Positions 54,132-63,250 of a DNA stretch of 64,000 bases are shown piece by piece. The notes under the pieces are model-generated. The model saw only the letters and a program-made list of their open reading frames with translations. It ran no database searches and was not told where the DNA came from. Source of the DNA: Winogradskyella marina (lineage in GTDB: Bacteria; Bacteroidota; Bacteroidia; Flavobacteriales; Flavobacteriaceae); contig NZ_JADOET010000002.1 of NCBI RefSeq assembly GCF_015645385.1, positions 248,001 through 312,000 of the forward strand, read 5' to 3'. The position numbers and the translations under genes are program-made. Position 1 is the stretch's first letter. Every line of letters starts with the position of its first letter.

Positions 54132-54368
54132 TTATTTATGCAATTGTAACTCGAGTTGTTTTAGGCTTTTTATTGTGGTTTTTAGTTTCATAAGACGAGA
54201 CTGAATAAGTTGATATTTATAGGAGTTAAGTTTATGGTTTGCGTTTGTTTCAATTTGTTTTTCTAATTCTAAAACCTTGTGATTATAATCTCGTAACTCC
54301 CTTTTTTTGATGATTGCTATAGTAGCAAGTAAACGGCTAGTTTTTTTACTTTCAATAGATGGATTCAT
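54132..54368 (-). CDS. Small basic helical protein of unknown function
   Basis: 78 residues without a signal peptide. It is rich in Lys and Leu with a heptad-like pattern (KRELRDYNHKVLELEKQIE and RLMKLKTTIKSLKQLELQL), so it is probably a two-helix coiled coil. No family is recognised. It is divergent from the sigma factor gene and 110 bases upstream of the Asp-rich operon on the same strand. Small size and lack of homologues known to me keep the confidence low. Confidence 0.45.
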   Translation of the reverse strand: MNPSIESKKTSRLLATIAIIKKRELRDYNHKVLELEKQIETNANHKLNSYKYQLIQSRLMKLKTTIKSLKQLELQLHK

Positions 54369-54522
54369 ATCTTTTTGAGGTTTTAAATTTGGGTTATAGT
54401 TTTAAAACAACTAAATAATAGAATCTCCCAAATTATATTATGGTAATTGTCATTTCTAACCTAAAATTTGAACTTGATGATTTAGTAACATTTACTTTTT
54501 TATGGTTTTTAAAAAAAAAGTA

Positions 54523-54530
54523 TACTTTTG
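54523..54530 (+). promoter_or_regulatory. -7 box of the ECF sigma operon
   Basis: TACTTTTG fits TAnnTTTG exactly, 29 bases upstream of the TTG start at 54560. It supports that start, because RNA would begin near 54537. Confidence 0.5.
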
Positions 54531-54559
54531 AAGATTCAATTTCAAACCTCACTTTTTAA

Positions 54560-55078
54560 TTGCCTAAGTCGCTTCATAAAGATGTCTGTAATAAATTGCG
54601 CTTTTCTAAACTCTATGAAAAGTATGCACAGAGTATGAGTAACATTTTGTATTACAAATATGGCGACTTATTAAATCCATCAGATAAAGTACAAGATGCT
54701 TTTATTAAATTATGGGAAAATTGTGCAAAAGTAGCACCTGAAGCCGCAAAATCTTACTTATATACAGTTGCTAATAATATGATGTTAAATGAAGTGAAGC
54801 ACCAAAAGGTAGTTTTTAAACATCAGGAAGTAAAACCACAAGATTATACCAACGAGACGCCAGAATTCATGATGCGTAAAAAGGAATTTTTAAAACGCTA
54901 TGAAACCGCCTTGTCTACATTAAAGGAAGAAGAACGTGCGGCTTTTCTTTTATGTAAGGTTGATGGAAAAACTCACAAAGAAATTGCAGAGCTATTAAAT
55001 GTGACCAAAAAAGTTGCTGAACATAGAATTTATGCCGCTTTAAATAAATTGAAAGACCAATTAGAAGAGCTTAATTGA
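54560..55078 (+). CDS. ECF RNA polymerase sigma factor (FecI-like)
   Basis: 172 residues from a TTG start. Region 2 includes FSKLYEKYAQSMSNILYYKYGD and VQDAFIKLWENC (about 15-60). Region 4 includes LSTLKEEERAAFLLCKVDGK, HKEIAELLNVTKKVAEHRIYAALNKLKDQL (about 115-168), with the usual helix-turn-helix. It belongs to the Bacteroidota sigma-70 type that works with a FecR anti-sigma factor and a TonB receptor, both encoded next. It is expected to activate its own operon when the receptor signals. Confidence 0.9.
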   Translation: MPKSLHKDVCNKLRFSKLYEKYAQSMSNILYYKYGDLLNPSDKVQDAFIKLWENCAKVAPEAAKSYLYTVANNMMLNEVKHQKVVFKHQEVKPQDYTNETPEFMMRKKEFLKRYETALSTLKEEERAAFLLCKVDGKTHKEIAELLNVTKKVAEHRIYAALNKLKDQLEELN

Positions 55079-55133
55079 AAATATTTTCGGGACAATTGAA
55101 AGTTAAGTTGTTTTATAAGTATAGCATCAAGTT

Positions 55134-56039
55134 ATGGACAAAGAATATGTACTAAAAAAATGGTTGGAAAACGACTTGTCTGAAGCAGAGGCGGAAGCCT
55201 TTAAGGCTTTAGATGATGCCAAGCTGTATGAAGAAATAGCAGAAGAGGCACATCGCTTTAGTGGCAATCACCAAGCAAAAGTGCCAACGTTTGAAACCAT
55301 AAATAATAAATTAAAGGAAAAGAATGTGGCATCTTATAACTGGATGCGTATTGCGACGCGTATCTCAGCTGTTATTGTTATTGCATTAACCGTGTTTTTA
55401 TATTGGAATAGAGATGTTACTACTACAGTTTCAACCGAAATAGCACAAAAGGAAACCATTACACTTCCAGATCATTCTAGAGTAGAGCTTAATGAATTAT
55501 CGCAATTGGATTATAGTGTTTCTAACTGGAACGAAGAAAGAACCCTAAGTTTAAAAGGGGAAGCATTCTTTGATGTCGAAAAAGGAAAACGCTTTGATGT
55601 GACCACTAAACTCGGAAAAGTAAGTGTTTTGGGGACTGAATTTAATGTCCTCTCTAAAGGTGATCTTTTTAAAGTCACTTGTTACGAAGGTTTGGTGCAA
55701 GTGCGTTATAATGATGAGGTCATTGAACTTCCAGCAGGTTCAGAATTTAGTTTAGATTCAGGAAATGCTCAAAAGTCTAACATTGTTATAGCGGAACCTC
55801 ATTGGTTGAAAGACATGAGTGTATTTAAAAACACGCCAATAAAAGCGGTTCTTACAGAACTTGAACTTCAGTACAGTATCACCATTTCAGATTCTATTAG
55901 TACAAAGAACTTAAGATTTACAGGTGCGTTTGAGCATAATAACCTTAACAATGCTTTAAAATCCATAACACAGCCATTAGATTTGACCTATGAGATTATA
56001 AATAATAAAGAGGTCACCATACAGAATGCCAAAAATTAA
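55134..56039 (+). CDS. FecR-family anti-sigma factor
   Basis: 301 residues. A cytoplasmic N-terminus of about 70 residues, one membrane segment (ISAVIVIALTVFLYW, about 76-90), a FecR domain (about 105-205: TITLPDHSRVELNELSQLDY, then SLKGEAFFDVEKGKRFDV and VSVLGTEFNV) and a C-terminal DUF4974 domain (about 225-300). It holds the sigma factor until the receptor's N-terminal domain signals across the periplasm. It overlaps the receptor gene by 14 bases. Confidence 0.92.
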   Translation: MDKEYVLKKWLENDLSEAEAEAFKALDDAKLYEEIAEEAHRFSGNHQAKVPTFETINNKLKEKNVASYNWMRIATRISAVIVIALTVFLYWNRDVTTTVSTEIAQKETITLPDHSRVELNELSQLDYSVSNWNEERTLSLKGEAFFDVEKGKRFDVTTKLGKVSVLGTEFNVLSKGDLFKVTCYEGLVQVRYNDEVIELPAGSEFSLDSGNAQKSNIVIAEPHWLKDMSVFKNTPIKAVLTELELQYSITISDSISTKNLRFTGAFEHNNLNNALKSITQPLDLTYEIINNKEVTIQNAKN

Positions 56040-58527
56040 TTATATAATTTTTTTTATAAGTTTCCTATGTGGCTTTTCTAGTATTGGCGCACAAACTCAT
56101 AACGAAAAAGTGTTAATGCTGCAGGCGCTAAATGAAATTTCTAAAGCGCATAATATTACGTTTAATTACAAAAGTGACCTTCTTAAAGGTGTTTATGTAG
56201 TTCCTGTTACCGAGAATCTCAGTGTTAATGCTAAAATTAAAAATTTAGAGCAACAAACGGATTTTGTATTTACAAGAATTAGCGATGTCGTAATTACCAT
56301 ATCTAAGCCCTTAAGCATTTGTGGTTATATACAAGATCCATTAGAAAACCCGCTTTATGGTGCAACAATCCATACAAAAGGTGACTATGCAGTTACCAAT
56401 GAGGATGGTTATTTTGAAATTGAAGTTCCATCTTCTGATGCTGTTTTAACGATTCGGTTTATCGGTTTTAAAACCATAGAACGCCAAGCCAGGTATTTTA
56501 ACTTAAATAGTTGCGAACCTATACTATTACTTGAAGAAATAGAAGTCTTTAGTTCTGTATTACTCAACGCTTATATTATTAAAGGTATCGATAAACGCCA
56601 AAATGGAAGCATCGCCATAGATTATAGTAAGTTCACACTGTTACCAGGACTTATTGAGTCTGATGTGCTCCACACGGTTCAAGCATTGCCAAGTGTACAA
56701 AGTGTTGACGAAACAGTTTCTAATATTAATATACGAGGCGGTTCTAACGATCAAAATCTATTACTTTGGGATGGGATTAAAATGTATCAATCTAGTCATT
56801 TTTTCGGACTGATTTCAAGTTTTAATCCGCAAATGACGCAAACCGCAACGGTCATTAATAATGGAACAGATGCGTCCTTCACAGACGGTGTGTCTGGAAC
56901 TATTGATATGCATTCAAATACAACGATTGAAACTAATTTTAAAGGCTCTTTCGGTCTCAATCTTTTAAATGCTGATGTGTTTTTAAATGTTCCAGTGGGA
57001 AAAAAGTCTTCAGTTCAACTTGCAGGACGGAAATCTATTGATGAGTTAGTGCGCACACCAACCTACGACACCTATTTTGAACGCGTAACACAGCACACAG
57101 AAGTACAAGAAAACGAATCTAATGTCAATAACTCCAACCAATCTTTTGATTTTTATGACACCTCCATACGATGGCTTTACAACCCGACTGATAAGGATTT
57201 TATTCGCTTAAACGTTCTACTAGTTCATAACGATTTAACTTTTGATGAGTCTGCACTTTATAATGGAATACAAGAATCGCGAGAAAGCAGTATTTCCCAA
57301 AACAGTTTATCTGCTGGTTTCAATTACCGACGCCAGTGGAATGATAAATGGAGTACAGTTCTTAATGTATATAACACAGATTATAAGTTACAAGCCGTAA
57401 ATGCGAATATTATGGCAGAGCAACGGTTTTTACAAGAAAATATAGTGTCTGAAACTTCAGCAAAACTAGAAGGCTTCTATACCCAAAACCAATGGCAGTT
57501 TAATTTAGGTTATAATTTTACTGAATCTAAGGTCACTAACTTAAATGATATTGATGTGCCACGATTTGTAAGACGAGATGAAGAAATTGTAAGAGAACAG
57601 GCTGTATTTGCACAAACTCAGTTTCAAAATGAAAATAAAGATGTCAATGTAAACATAGGAGCAAGAATTAATTATATCGAGAAGTTTGATGAACTAATTT
57701 TAGAACCGCGATTAAGTATTAGAAAAGCCTTAGGAAACCATTTTGAATTGGAAGCTTTGGGGGAATTTAAACATCAAAACACCTCGCAAATAGTCAACTT
57801 TCAAAATGATTTTTTAGGAGTTGAAAAGCGACGATGGCAACTTTCAGATAACGACAGTATTCCTATTCTTAAAAGTAAACAAGGGTCTATTGGGTTGCTT
57901 TATAGAAATAAAGGATGGTTGTTGGATGCCAAAGCATACTATAAAACCGTAGATGGTATTACAACGCAAAGTCAAAGTTTTACCACTAAGTATGAATTTG
58001 AAAAAGAAAAAGGCAGCTATGATGTTTTCGGTGCTGAAATATTAGTCCGAAAGAACTTTAACAATCTAAACACTTGGTTAAGTTATGCCTATATCAAAAA
58101 CGATTATACCTTTCATACGCTCGAAGAAGTAGAATTTCCCAGTAATTTTGATATTACTCATGCCTTTACGTTAGGAACCACCTATAGTGATGACTCATGG
58201 AAAATATCTGCCGGACTTAATTACCGATTGGGTAAACCAACCTCCATACCAATACAGGGAAATGAAGTTGTAGAAAATACTATTAATTTCGATAGTGCAA
58301 ATAACGAAAGATTACAAGATTATTTAAGAATAGACGCTTCTGCACTGTATAAATTTAAAATCAGTAAAGGGTTACGATCAGAAGTAGGTATTTCGGCATG
58401 GAACATTTCCGATGTTGAAAACCCAATAAATAATTATTATAGAATCGATGCAGAAAATCATGCGGTAAAATTCACCAGATATTCATTAGGTATTACAACT
58501 AATGCTGTTTTACGAGTTTATTTTTAG
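56026..58527 (+). CDS. TonB-dependent receptor with N-terminal signalling domain
   Basis: 833 residues: a signal peptide (1-23, ending SIGAQ), an STN-type signalling domain (about 28-95), a CarboxypepD_reg-like domain (about 97-170, ICGYIQDPLENPLYGATIHT), a plug domain (about 190-300, with VQALPSVQSVDETVSNINIR and GGSNDQNLLLWDGI) and a barrel to the end (last residue Phe). There is no SusD gene after it, so it is not a SusC-type glycan importer. Ligands could be a siderophore, metal or peptide. It overlaps fecR by 14 bases. The lipoproteins at 52446-54021 may be partners. Confidence 0.88.
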   Translation: MPKINYIIFFISFLCGFSSIGAQTHNEKVLMLQALNEISKAHNITFNYKSDLLKGVYVVPVTENLSVNAKIKNLEQQTDFVFTRISDVVITISKPLSICGYIQDPLENPLYGATIHTKGDYAVTNEDGYFEIEVPSSDAVLTIRFIGFKTIERQARYFNLNSCEPILLLEEIEVFSSVLLNAYIIKGIDKRQNGSIAIDYSKFTLLPGLIESDVLHTVQALPSVQSVDETVSNINIRGGSNDQNLLLWDGIKMYQSSHFFGLISSFNPQMTQTATVINNGTDASFTDGVSGTIDMHSNTTIETNFKGSFGLNLLNADVFLNVPVGKKSSVQLAGRKSIDELVRTPTYDTYFERVTQHTEVQENESNVNNSNQSFDFYDTSIRWLYNPTDKDFIRLNVLLVHNDLTFDESALYNGIQESRESSISQNSLSAGFNYRRQWNDKWSTVLNVYNTDYKLQAVNANIMAEQRFLQENIVSETSAKLEGFYTQNQWQFNLGYNFTESKVTNLNDIDVPRFVRRDEEIVREQAVFAQTQFQNENKDVNVNIGARINYIEKFDELILEPRLSIRKALGNHFELEALGEFKHQNTSQIVNFQNDFLGVEKRRWQLSDNDSIPILKSKQGSIGLLYRNKGWLLDAKAYYKTVDGITTQSQSFTTKYEFEKEKGSYDVFGAEILVRKNFNNLNTWLSYAYIKNDYTFHTLEEVEFPSNFDITHAFTLGTTYSDDSWKISAGLNYRLGKPTSIPIQGNEVVENTINFDSANNERLQDYLRIDASALYKFKISKGLRSEVGISAWNISDVENPINNYYRIDAENHAVKFTRYSLGITTNAVLRVYF

Positions 58528-58714
58528 AAACCGTTGGTAGTTAAACGCTTATTTTGTGATTTGAGCGCGTTCATTATGGTGGTTATTTAATTTTAATATT
58601 ATATTTGCATACATATTTAATTAGAAATGTAGGTAACTTCCCTAATTTAACCTTGTTTTGTACATTTTGTCGATGATATTTACCGTTTGAAGATGTTTTT
58701 TAGTGAATTTAATT

Positions 58715-58743
58715 TTGTTAACTCGTTTTTTTTTATACTTTTA
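58715..58743 (+). promoter_or_regulatory. Promoter of the PID-CTERM-like gene
   Basis: TTG (58715-58717), an 18-base spacer and TACTTTTA (58736-58743), one base off TAnnTTTG. It excludes an upstream in-frame GTG at 58703 as start, and supports the ATG at 58760. Confidence 0.5.
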
Positions 58744-58759
58744 CACCATAATCAATAGA

Positions 58760-58969
58760 ATGCACAAGAAGAATATGTTTGCCTCAATCTTAGTTTTTTT
58801 CGTTGGCTTTGCATCTATGGCTCAGAGTACTACTGGAGCACCACCACCACCACCACCAGGACCACCACCACCAGGTCTTCCGATTGATAATGGACTAATT
58901 GCTTTATTTATACTTGCGTTAGGCTATGGTGTTTATAAATCGTATAAATTGTCTCAAAAAAAAGCTTAA
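58760..58969 (+). CDS. Small proline-rich membrane protein with PID-CTERM-like sorting tail
   Basis: 69 residues. A signal peptide (1-22, ending SMAQ) is followed by a proline-rich stretch (28-41, PPPPPPGPPPPGLP), the triplet P41-I42-D43, one hydrophobic segment (about 46-60, GLIALFILALGYGVY) and a basic end (KSYKLSQKKA). This order fits the PID-CTERM group of short flavobacterial proteins, which are thought to be processed by a dedicated membrane sorting enzyme. No such enzyme is nearby. Its stop overlaps that of ribE by 3 bases, tail to tail. Confidence 0.7.
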   Translation: MHKKNMFASILVFFVGFASMAQSTTGAPPPPPPGPPPPGLPIDNGLIALFILALGYGVYKSYKLSQKKA

Positions 58970-59556
58970 TGTCTTAGTTCATTAAGACGTTTTACATACT
59001 TTCCGATAACATCAAATTCTAAGTTTATAGTATCTCCAACTTTTATAGTTTTAAAAGTAGTGTGATTATAGGTATATGGTATAATAGCGACTGAAAAACG
59101 ATTGAATTTAGAATTTACAACCGTTAAACTCACTCCATTTACGGTAATGGACCCTTTTTCAATAGTAATGTTGTTAAGACTTTTGTCATATTCAAAAGTA
59201 AATATCCAACTACCGTCTTCTTCTTGAATGTTAACGCAGTTTGCAACCTGGTCTACATGACCTTGCACAATATGGCCATCTAAGCGATCACCAAGTTTCA
59301 TAGCACGTTCAATATTTACGAGTTGGTTTTCTTTAAGCAGTCCTAAATTAGTTTTGTCTAGAGTTTCTTGTATGGCTGTAACCGTATATGAATCTCCCTT
59401 TATTCTAACCACAGTTAAACACACACCATTATGAGCAACACTTTGATCTATTTTTAGTTCATTAGTTATAGAGGTATGCACTGTTATGTGAAGGTTTCCT
59501 CCGTCTCTATTTAATTTTTTAATGGTGCCGAGATCTTCTATAATGCCTGTGAACAT
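58966..59556 (-). CDS. ribE: Riboflavin synthase
   Basis: 196 residues made of two similar lumazine-binding halves. The first starts MFTGIIEDLGTIKKL and holds VAHNGVCLTV; the second starts with GHIVQGHVDQVANC (about 94-107) and holds ITVNGVSLTV. It dismutates two molecules of dimethyl-ribityllumazine to riboflavin. The length fits the family. It is divergent from pdxA. Confidence 0.93.
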   Translation of the reverse strand: MFTGIIEDLGTIKKLNRDGGNLHITVHTSITNELKIDQSVAHNGVCLTVVRIKGDSYTVTAIQETLDKTNLGLLKENQLVNIERAMKLGDRLDGHIVQGHVDQVANCVNIQEEDGSWIFTFEYDKSLNNITIEKGSITVNGVSLTVVNSKFNRFSVAIIPYTYNHTTFKTIKVGDTINLEFDVIGKYVKRLNELRH

Positions 59557-59575
59557 AATTTGTACTTTATTTAGT

Positions 59576-59583
59576 TAAATTTG
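59576..59583 (+). promoter_or_regulatory. -7 box of pdxA
   Basis: TAAATTTG fits TAnnTTTG exactly, 24 bases upstream of the pdxA start; RNA would begin near 59590. Confidence 0.5.
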
Positions 59584-59607
59584 CAGTTACAAAGTTAAAG
59601 ACAAAAA

Positions 59608-60648
59608 ATGAAAAAAGACGAAAAGATAATTGTAGGGATTTCTATAGGAGACTTAAATGGTATTGGTGCAGAAATAGTCATTAAATCTTATGAAGACCCA
59701 AGATCTTTAGAGTTAAATACTCCTGTAATTTTTGCTTCGGCTAAAACAATGCAATTCTTTAAGAATCACTTTAACAGTAAAATTAATTTTTTTAGCATTG
59801 ATTCACCCGATAAAGTGGTTCATGGAAAAGTTAATGTAGTTAATGTATGGGATGAAGCTGTTAAAATTGATTTTGGTTCAGAAGATAAAAAAATAGGTGA
59901 ATATGCTATTAAATCTCTCGAGGCGGCTACCAAAGCTTTAAAAGAAGGAGCCATTGATGTTTTGGTAACAGCACCAATTAACAAACATAATATTCAGTCT
60001 GAGAAGTTTAACTTCCCAGGTCATACAGATTATTTAGCCAAAGCTTTAAATGGAAAAAGTTTAATGTTTATGGTCTCAGATGATTTGCGTGTAGGGCTTT
60101 TAACAGACCATGTGCCGCTTAAGGATGCGAGTAATACCATTACAAAAGACCTTATTAAAGAGAAGATAGCAACGGTTACTAAATCTTTAAAACATGACTT
60201 TGGAATTAGAAAACCAAAAATTGCTGTTTTAGCCATTAATCCACATGCAGGTGATAATGGAGTTATAGGCAATGAAGATGATACAGTTTTAAAACCCACC
60301 TTAGAAAAAATAAAATCTGAAGGCACTTTAGTTTACGGACCATATTCTGCAGATAGCTTTTTTGGTTCGAGTACATATAAAAACTTTGACGCTATAATTG
60401 CTTCTTATCACGACCAAGGCTTAATTCCCTTTAAAACTATTGCCTTTGGAAAAGGTGTCAATTATACAGCAGGTTTAGACAAAGTGAGAACGTCTCCAGA
60501 TCATGGAACAGCCTATGAAATAGCAGGAAAAGGTATTGCAGATGAAAGCTCAATGAAACAAGCCATTGTTACAGCAATCGAAATTTTTAGGCATAGAGAA
60601 GAGCATAATTACTATAGTAAAAACCCTTTAAAAAAAGCATCTCGTTAG
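59608..60648 (+). CDS. pdxA: 4-hydroxythreonine-4-phosphate dehydrogenase
   Basis: 346 residues, the usual length. Family motifs are ISIGDLNGIGAEIVIK near the start, VTAPINKHNIQ, FPGHTDYLA (metal-binding His), LTDHVPLKDA, AINPHAGDNGVIG, SYHDQGLIPFK and RTSPDHGTAYEIAGKG. It acts in vitamin B6 synthesis (DXP-dependent route). It has its own -7 box and is followed by the DUF177-rpmF cluster. Confidence 0.95.
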   Translation: MKKDEKIIVGISIGDLNGIGAEIVIKSYEDPRSLELNTPVIFASAKTMQFFKNHFNSKINFFSIDSPDKVVHGKVNVVNVWDEAVKIDFGSEDKKIGEYAIKSLEAATKALKEGAIDVLVTAPINKHNIQSEKFNFPGHTDYLAKALNGKSLMFMVSDDLRVGLLTDHVPLKDASNTITKDLIKEKIATVTKSLKHDFGIRKPKIAVLAINPHAGDNGVIGNEDDTVLKPTLEKIKSEGTLVYGPYSADSFFGSSTYKNFDAIIASYHDQGLIPFKTIAFGKGVNYTAGLDKVRTSPDHGTAYEIAGKGIADESSMKQAIVTAIEIFRHREEHNYYSKNPLKKASR

Positions 60649-60697
60649 TTATAAACAAAATTTGTTGATATCTACGCATTAAATTAGGAAAAAGTTA

Positions 60698-60705
60698 TAT
60701 ATTTG
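60698..60705 (+). promoter_or_regulatory. -7 box of the DUF177-rpmF operon
   Basis: TATATTTG fits TAnnTTTG exactly. RNA would begin near 60711, almost at the ATG 60716, so the ATG at 60728 is the better start for the next gene. Confidence 0.5.
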
Positions 60706-60727
60706 CACGCTCAAAATGAATGTGATA

Positions 60728-61267
60728 ATGAAGGCATTAAAATCTTATACTATCCCTTTTGTAGGTTTAAAGGTAGGAGATCATCATTTTGATTATCAAA
60801 TAGATAATACGTTCTTTGAGCATTTTGAATACGATGAATTCAATGCAGTTGATGTTAAAATCGACCTGAAATTAGAGAAAAAAACAACCCTTTTAGAGTT
60901 GCTATTTTCTGCAGAAGGGTGTGTAAATGTAAACTGTGATATATCAAACGAACCTTATAACCAGGACATTAAAGACGAGTTTAAACTCGTAGTTAAATTT
61001 GGAAATGAGTTTAATGATGATAATGAAGATATATTAATTATACCACATGGCGAATACGAAATTAATGTGGCACAATATATATATGAACTTATTATTTTAG
61101 CAGTTCCTATTAAAAGAGTTCATCCTGGTATTGAAGATGGCACGTTGCAATCGGATATACTTTCAAAATTAGAAGAATTAAGTCCACAACAGGACGATAA
61201 AGAAAAATCATCTGAGGATATTGATCCTCGTTGGAATAATTTAAAAAAACTATTAACGGATAAATAA
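60728..61267 (+). CDS. DUF177 (YceD-like) protein
   Basis: 179 residues from the ATG at 60728 ([20 protein letters not shown]); an ATG four codons upstream is also in frame but lies too near the predicted RNA start. The region [20 protein letters not shown] with a Cys pair and the later [22 protein letters not shown] (about 118-140) mark the DUF177/YceD family, which almost always precedes rpmF and is linked to 23S rRNA processing. It is 8 bases before rpmF. Confidence 0.85.
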   Translation: MKALKSYTIPFVGLKVGDHHFDYQIDNTFFEHFEYDEFNAVDVKIDLKLEKKTTLLELLFSAEGCVNVNCDISNEPYNQDIKDEFKLVVKFGNEFNDDNEDILIIPHGEYEINVAQYIYELIILAVPIKRVHPGIEDGTLQSDILSKLEELSPQQDDKEKSSEDIDPRWNNLKKLLTDK

Positions 61268-61275
61268 CATTTAAA

Positions 61276-61479
61276 ATGGCACATCCAAAGCGTAAAATAT
61301 CGAAAACAAGAAGAGATAAAAGAAGAACACATTACAAAGCTTCTGTACCTCAAATAGCAACTTGCCCAACAACTGGTGAGCCACACTTATACCATAGAGC
61401 TCATTGGCACGAAGGTAAATTATATTATAGAGGTCAAGTGCTTATTGACAACTCTGTTGAAGAAGAAAACGCAGCATAA
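61276..61479 (+). CDS. rpmF: 50S ribosomal protein L32
   Basis: 67 residues. [20 protein letters not shown] is the typical L32 start. The usual pattern [16 protein letters not shown] follows; the zinc-binding Cys set of some L32 forms is absent apart from one Cys. It belongs to the large ribosomal subunit. It ends at a strong terminator. Confidence 0.95.
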   Translation: MAHPKRKISKTRRDKRRTHYKASVPQIATCPTTGEPHLYHRAHWHEGKLYYRGQVLIDNSVEEENAA

Positions 61480-61501
61480 GTATTATGCATGCATACAAGA
61501 A

Positions 61502-61527
61502 AACGCTCCTATGTGAGCGTTTTTTTT
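61502..61527 (+). terminator. Intrinsic terminator after rpmF
   Basis: AACGCTC pairs with GAGCGTT around CTATGT, followed by a run of eight to nine T. It ends the DUF177-rpmF unit. Confidence 0.9.
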
Positions 61528-61538
61528 GTTATTATTTT

Positions 61539-61566
61539 TTGAATAGAGCAAAAACCACTTACTTTG
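61539..61566 (+). promoter_or_regulatory. Probable promoter of fabH-accB-accC
   Basis: TTG (61539-61541), a 17-base spacer and TTACTTTG (61559-61566), one base off TAnnTTTG. It lies between the rpmF terminator and the fabH start. Confidence 0.4.
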
Positions 61567-61658
61567 CGTTACTATTTGCCAAAAAACGCGGAAAATTGAA
61601 TAAAACACACTGTTTTTCTATCTATTTTTCATACTTTTAATTAATCTAAAAGCTAATA

Positions 61659-62654
61659 ATGAGTAAAATCACAGCGGCAATTACAGCTGTCGGAGGCTAT
61701 GTTCCTGAATATGTTTTAACGAACAAAATCCTCGAAACAATGGTTGAAACCAATGACGAGTGGATCACCTCAAGAACAGGTATAAAAGAACGTCGAATTC
61801 TTAAAGAGGAAGGAAAAGGTACCTCGTTTTTAGCCATTAAAGCGGCAGAGGATTTAATCCAAAAAAAGGGATTAGACCCTAAAGAAATTGACCTAGTTAT
61901 TGTTTGTACGGCATCACCAGATATGAAAGCCGCATCAACCGCAGCGTATACAGCAACAGAAATTGGAGCCGTGAATGCATTTTCATACGATTTGGAAGCA
62001 GCATGTTCTAGTTTTCTTTTCGGAATGTCTACGGCAACAGCTTATATAGAAGCCGGTCGCTATAAAAAAATTCTTTTAATAGGAGCCGATAAAAATTCAT
62101 CATTTATAAACTATAAAGACAGAGCAACGTGTATTATCTTTGGAGATGGTGCAGGTGCTGTACTTTTTGAACCTAATGAAGAAGGTTTAGGTTTGCAAGA
62201 TGAATTACTTCGAAGTAATGGTGAAGGAAGAGAGTTTTTACAAGCCACTTACGGAGGGTCGTCTTATCCTATAACCAAAGATACTTTTAACGAAGGAAAA
62301 CATTATGTCTTTCAAGACGGAAAAACAGTATTCAAAAATGCTGTTTTTAATATGGCAGATGTATCAGAAAGGATTATGAAAAGAAATAATCTTACAAACG
62401 ATGATATTGCATGGTTAGCAGCGCACCAAGCCAATAAACGTATTATTGATGCTACAGCTAATAGAATTGAATTAGAAGAAGATAAAGTAATGATAAATAT
62501 TCAGAGGTATGGAAATACGACTTCCGCTACCTTACCATTACTATTGTTTGATTACGAATCACAACTTAAAAAAGGTGATAAAATTATATTTGCTGCCTTT
62601 GGTGGCGGATTTACTTGGGGCTCAATTTATCTTAAGTGGGCTTACAATTCCTAA
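61659..62654 (+). CDS. fabH: 3-oxoacyl-ACP synthase III
   Basis: 331 residues. The catalytic Cys is C116 in LEAACSSFLFG. The His is in AHQANKRI (about 255) and the Asn in NTTSATLPLLL (about 286). It condenses acetyl-CoA with malonyl-ACP to start fatty-acid synthesis. It is 34 bases before accB, which provides malonyl-CoA, so the three genes form one functional group. Confidence 0.95.
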   Translation: MSKITAAITAVGGYVPEYVLTNKILETMVETNDEWITSRTGIKERRILKEEGKGTSFLAIKAAEDLIQKKGLDPKEIDLVIVCTASPDMKAASTAAYTATEIGAVNAFSYDLEAACSSFLFGMSTATAYIEAGRYKKILLIGADKNSSFINYKDRATCIIFGDGAGAVLFEPNEEGLGLQDELLRSNGEGREFLQATYGGSSYPITKDTFNEGKHYVFQDGKTVFKNAVFNMADVSERIMKRNNLTNDDIAWLAAHQANKRIIDATANRIELEEDKVMINIQRYGNTTSATLPLLLFDYESQLKKGDKIIFAAFGGGFTWGSIYLKWAYNS

Positions 62655-62688
62655 TTAAAAACTAACTAATCAAAAAATATCTAAAATT

Positions 62689-63174
62689 ATGGATATCAAA
62701 GAAATTCAGAACTTAATTAAATTTGTTGCCAAATCTGGAGCAAGCGAAGTTAAGTTAGAAATGGATGATATTAAAATCACCATTAGAACCGGTTCAGAAA
62801 GCGAGACTACAATTGTACAACAAGTACCAATGCAAGCGGCTCCTGTAATGCAACAACCAGCGCCAGTAGCACAAGCTGCAGCACCAGCGCCAGAAGCTGC
62901 AGCTACACCAACACCTGCCGCAGAAGATTCAAAATATATCACCATAAAGTCACCAATAATTGGTACATTTTATCGCAAGCCTGCTCCAGACAAACCAGTT
63001 TTTGTAGAAGTAGGTACAGATATTAAAGAAGGTGATGTGCTTTGTGTTATCGAAGCGATGAAGTTATTTAACGAAATTGAGTCAGAGGTTTCTGGTAAAA
63101 TTGTAAAAGTACTAGTTGACGATGCGTCTCCAGTAGAGTTCGATCAGCCATTATTCTTGGTAGATCCATCATAA
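62689..63174 (+). CDS. accB: Biotin carboxyl carrier protein of acetyl-CoA carboxylase
   Basis: 161 residues. An N-terminal domain (1-40), a flexible Ala/Pro-rich linker (about 46-80) and a biotinyl domain with the attachment site EAMKL (Lys125). It carries carboxybiotin between AccC and the carboxyltransferase. The accC gene follows after 76 bases. Confidence 0.95.
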   Translation: MDIKEIQNLIKFVAKSGASEVKLEMDDIKITIRTGSESETTIVQQVPMQAAPVMQQPAPVAQAAAPAPEAAATPTPAAEDSKYITIKSPIIGTFYRKPAPDKPVFVEVGTDIKEGDVLCVIEAMKLFNEIESEVSGKIVKVLVDDASPVEFDQPLFLVDPS

Positions 63175-63250
63175 CCCAATTTAAAATTCCAAAGTATAAT
63201 TTCTGAATACATAGAAATTTGGAATTTGAAATTTTAAATACCTAAAAGTT

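Noticed and set aside
56026-58527. SusC-type glycan importer belonging to the carbohydrate locus
   Set aside because: It has an STN domain with FecI/FecR upstream, no SusD gene follows, and it lies about 30 kb from the carbohydrate genes.
61120-61386. Minus-strand open frame across DUF177 and rpmF
   Set aside because: It is the shadow of two well-supported genes on the plus strand and has a Cys/Ser-rich composition typical of a reverse frame.
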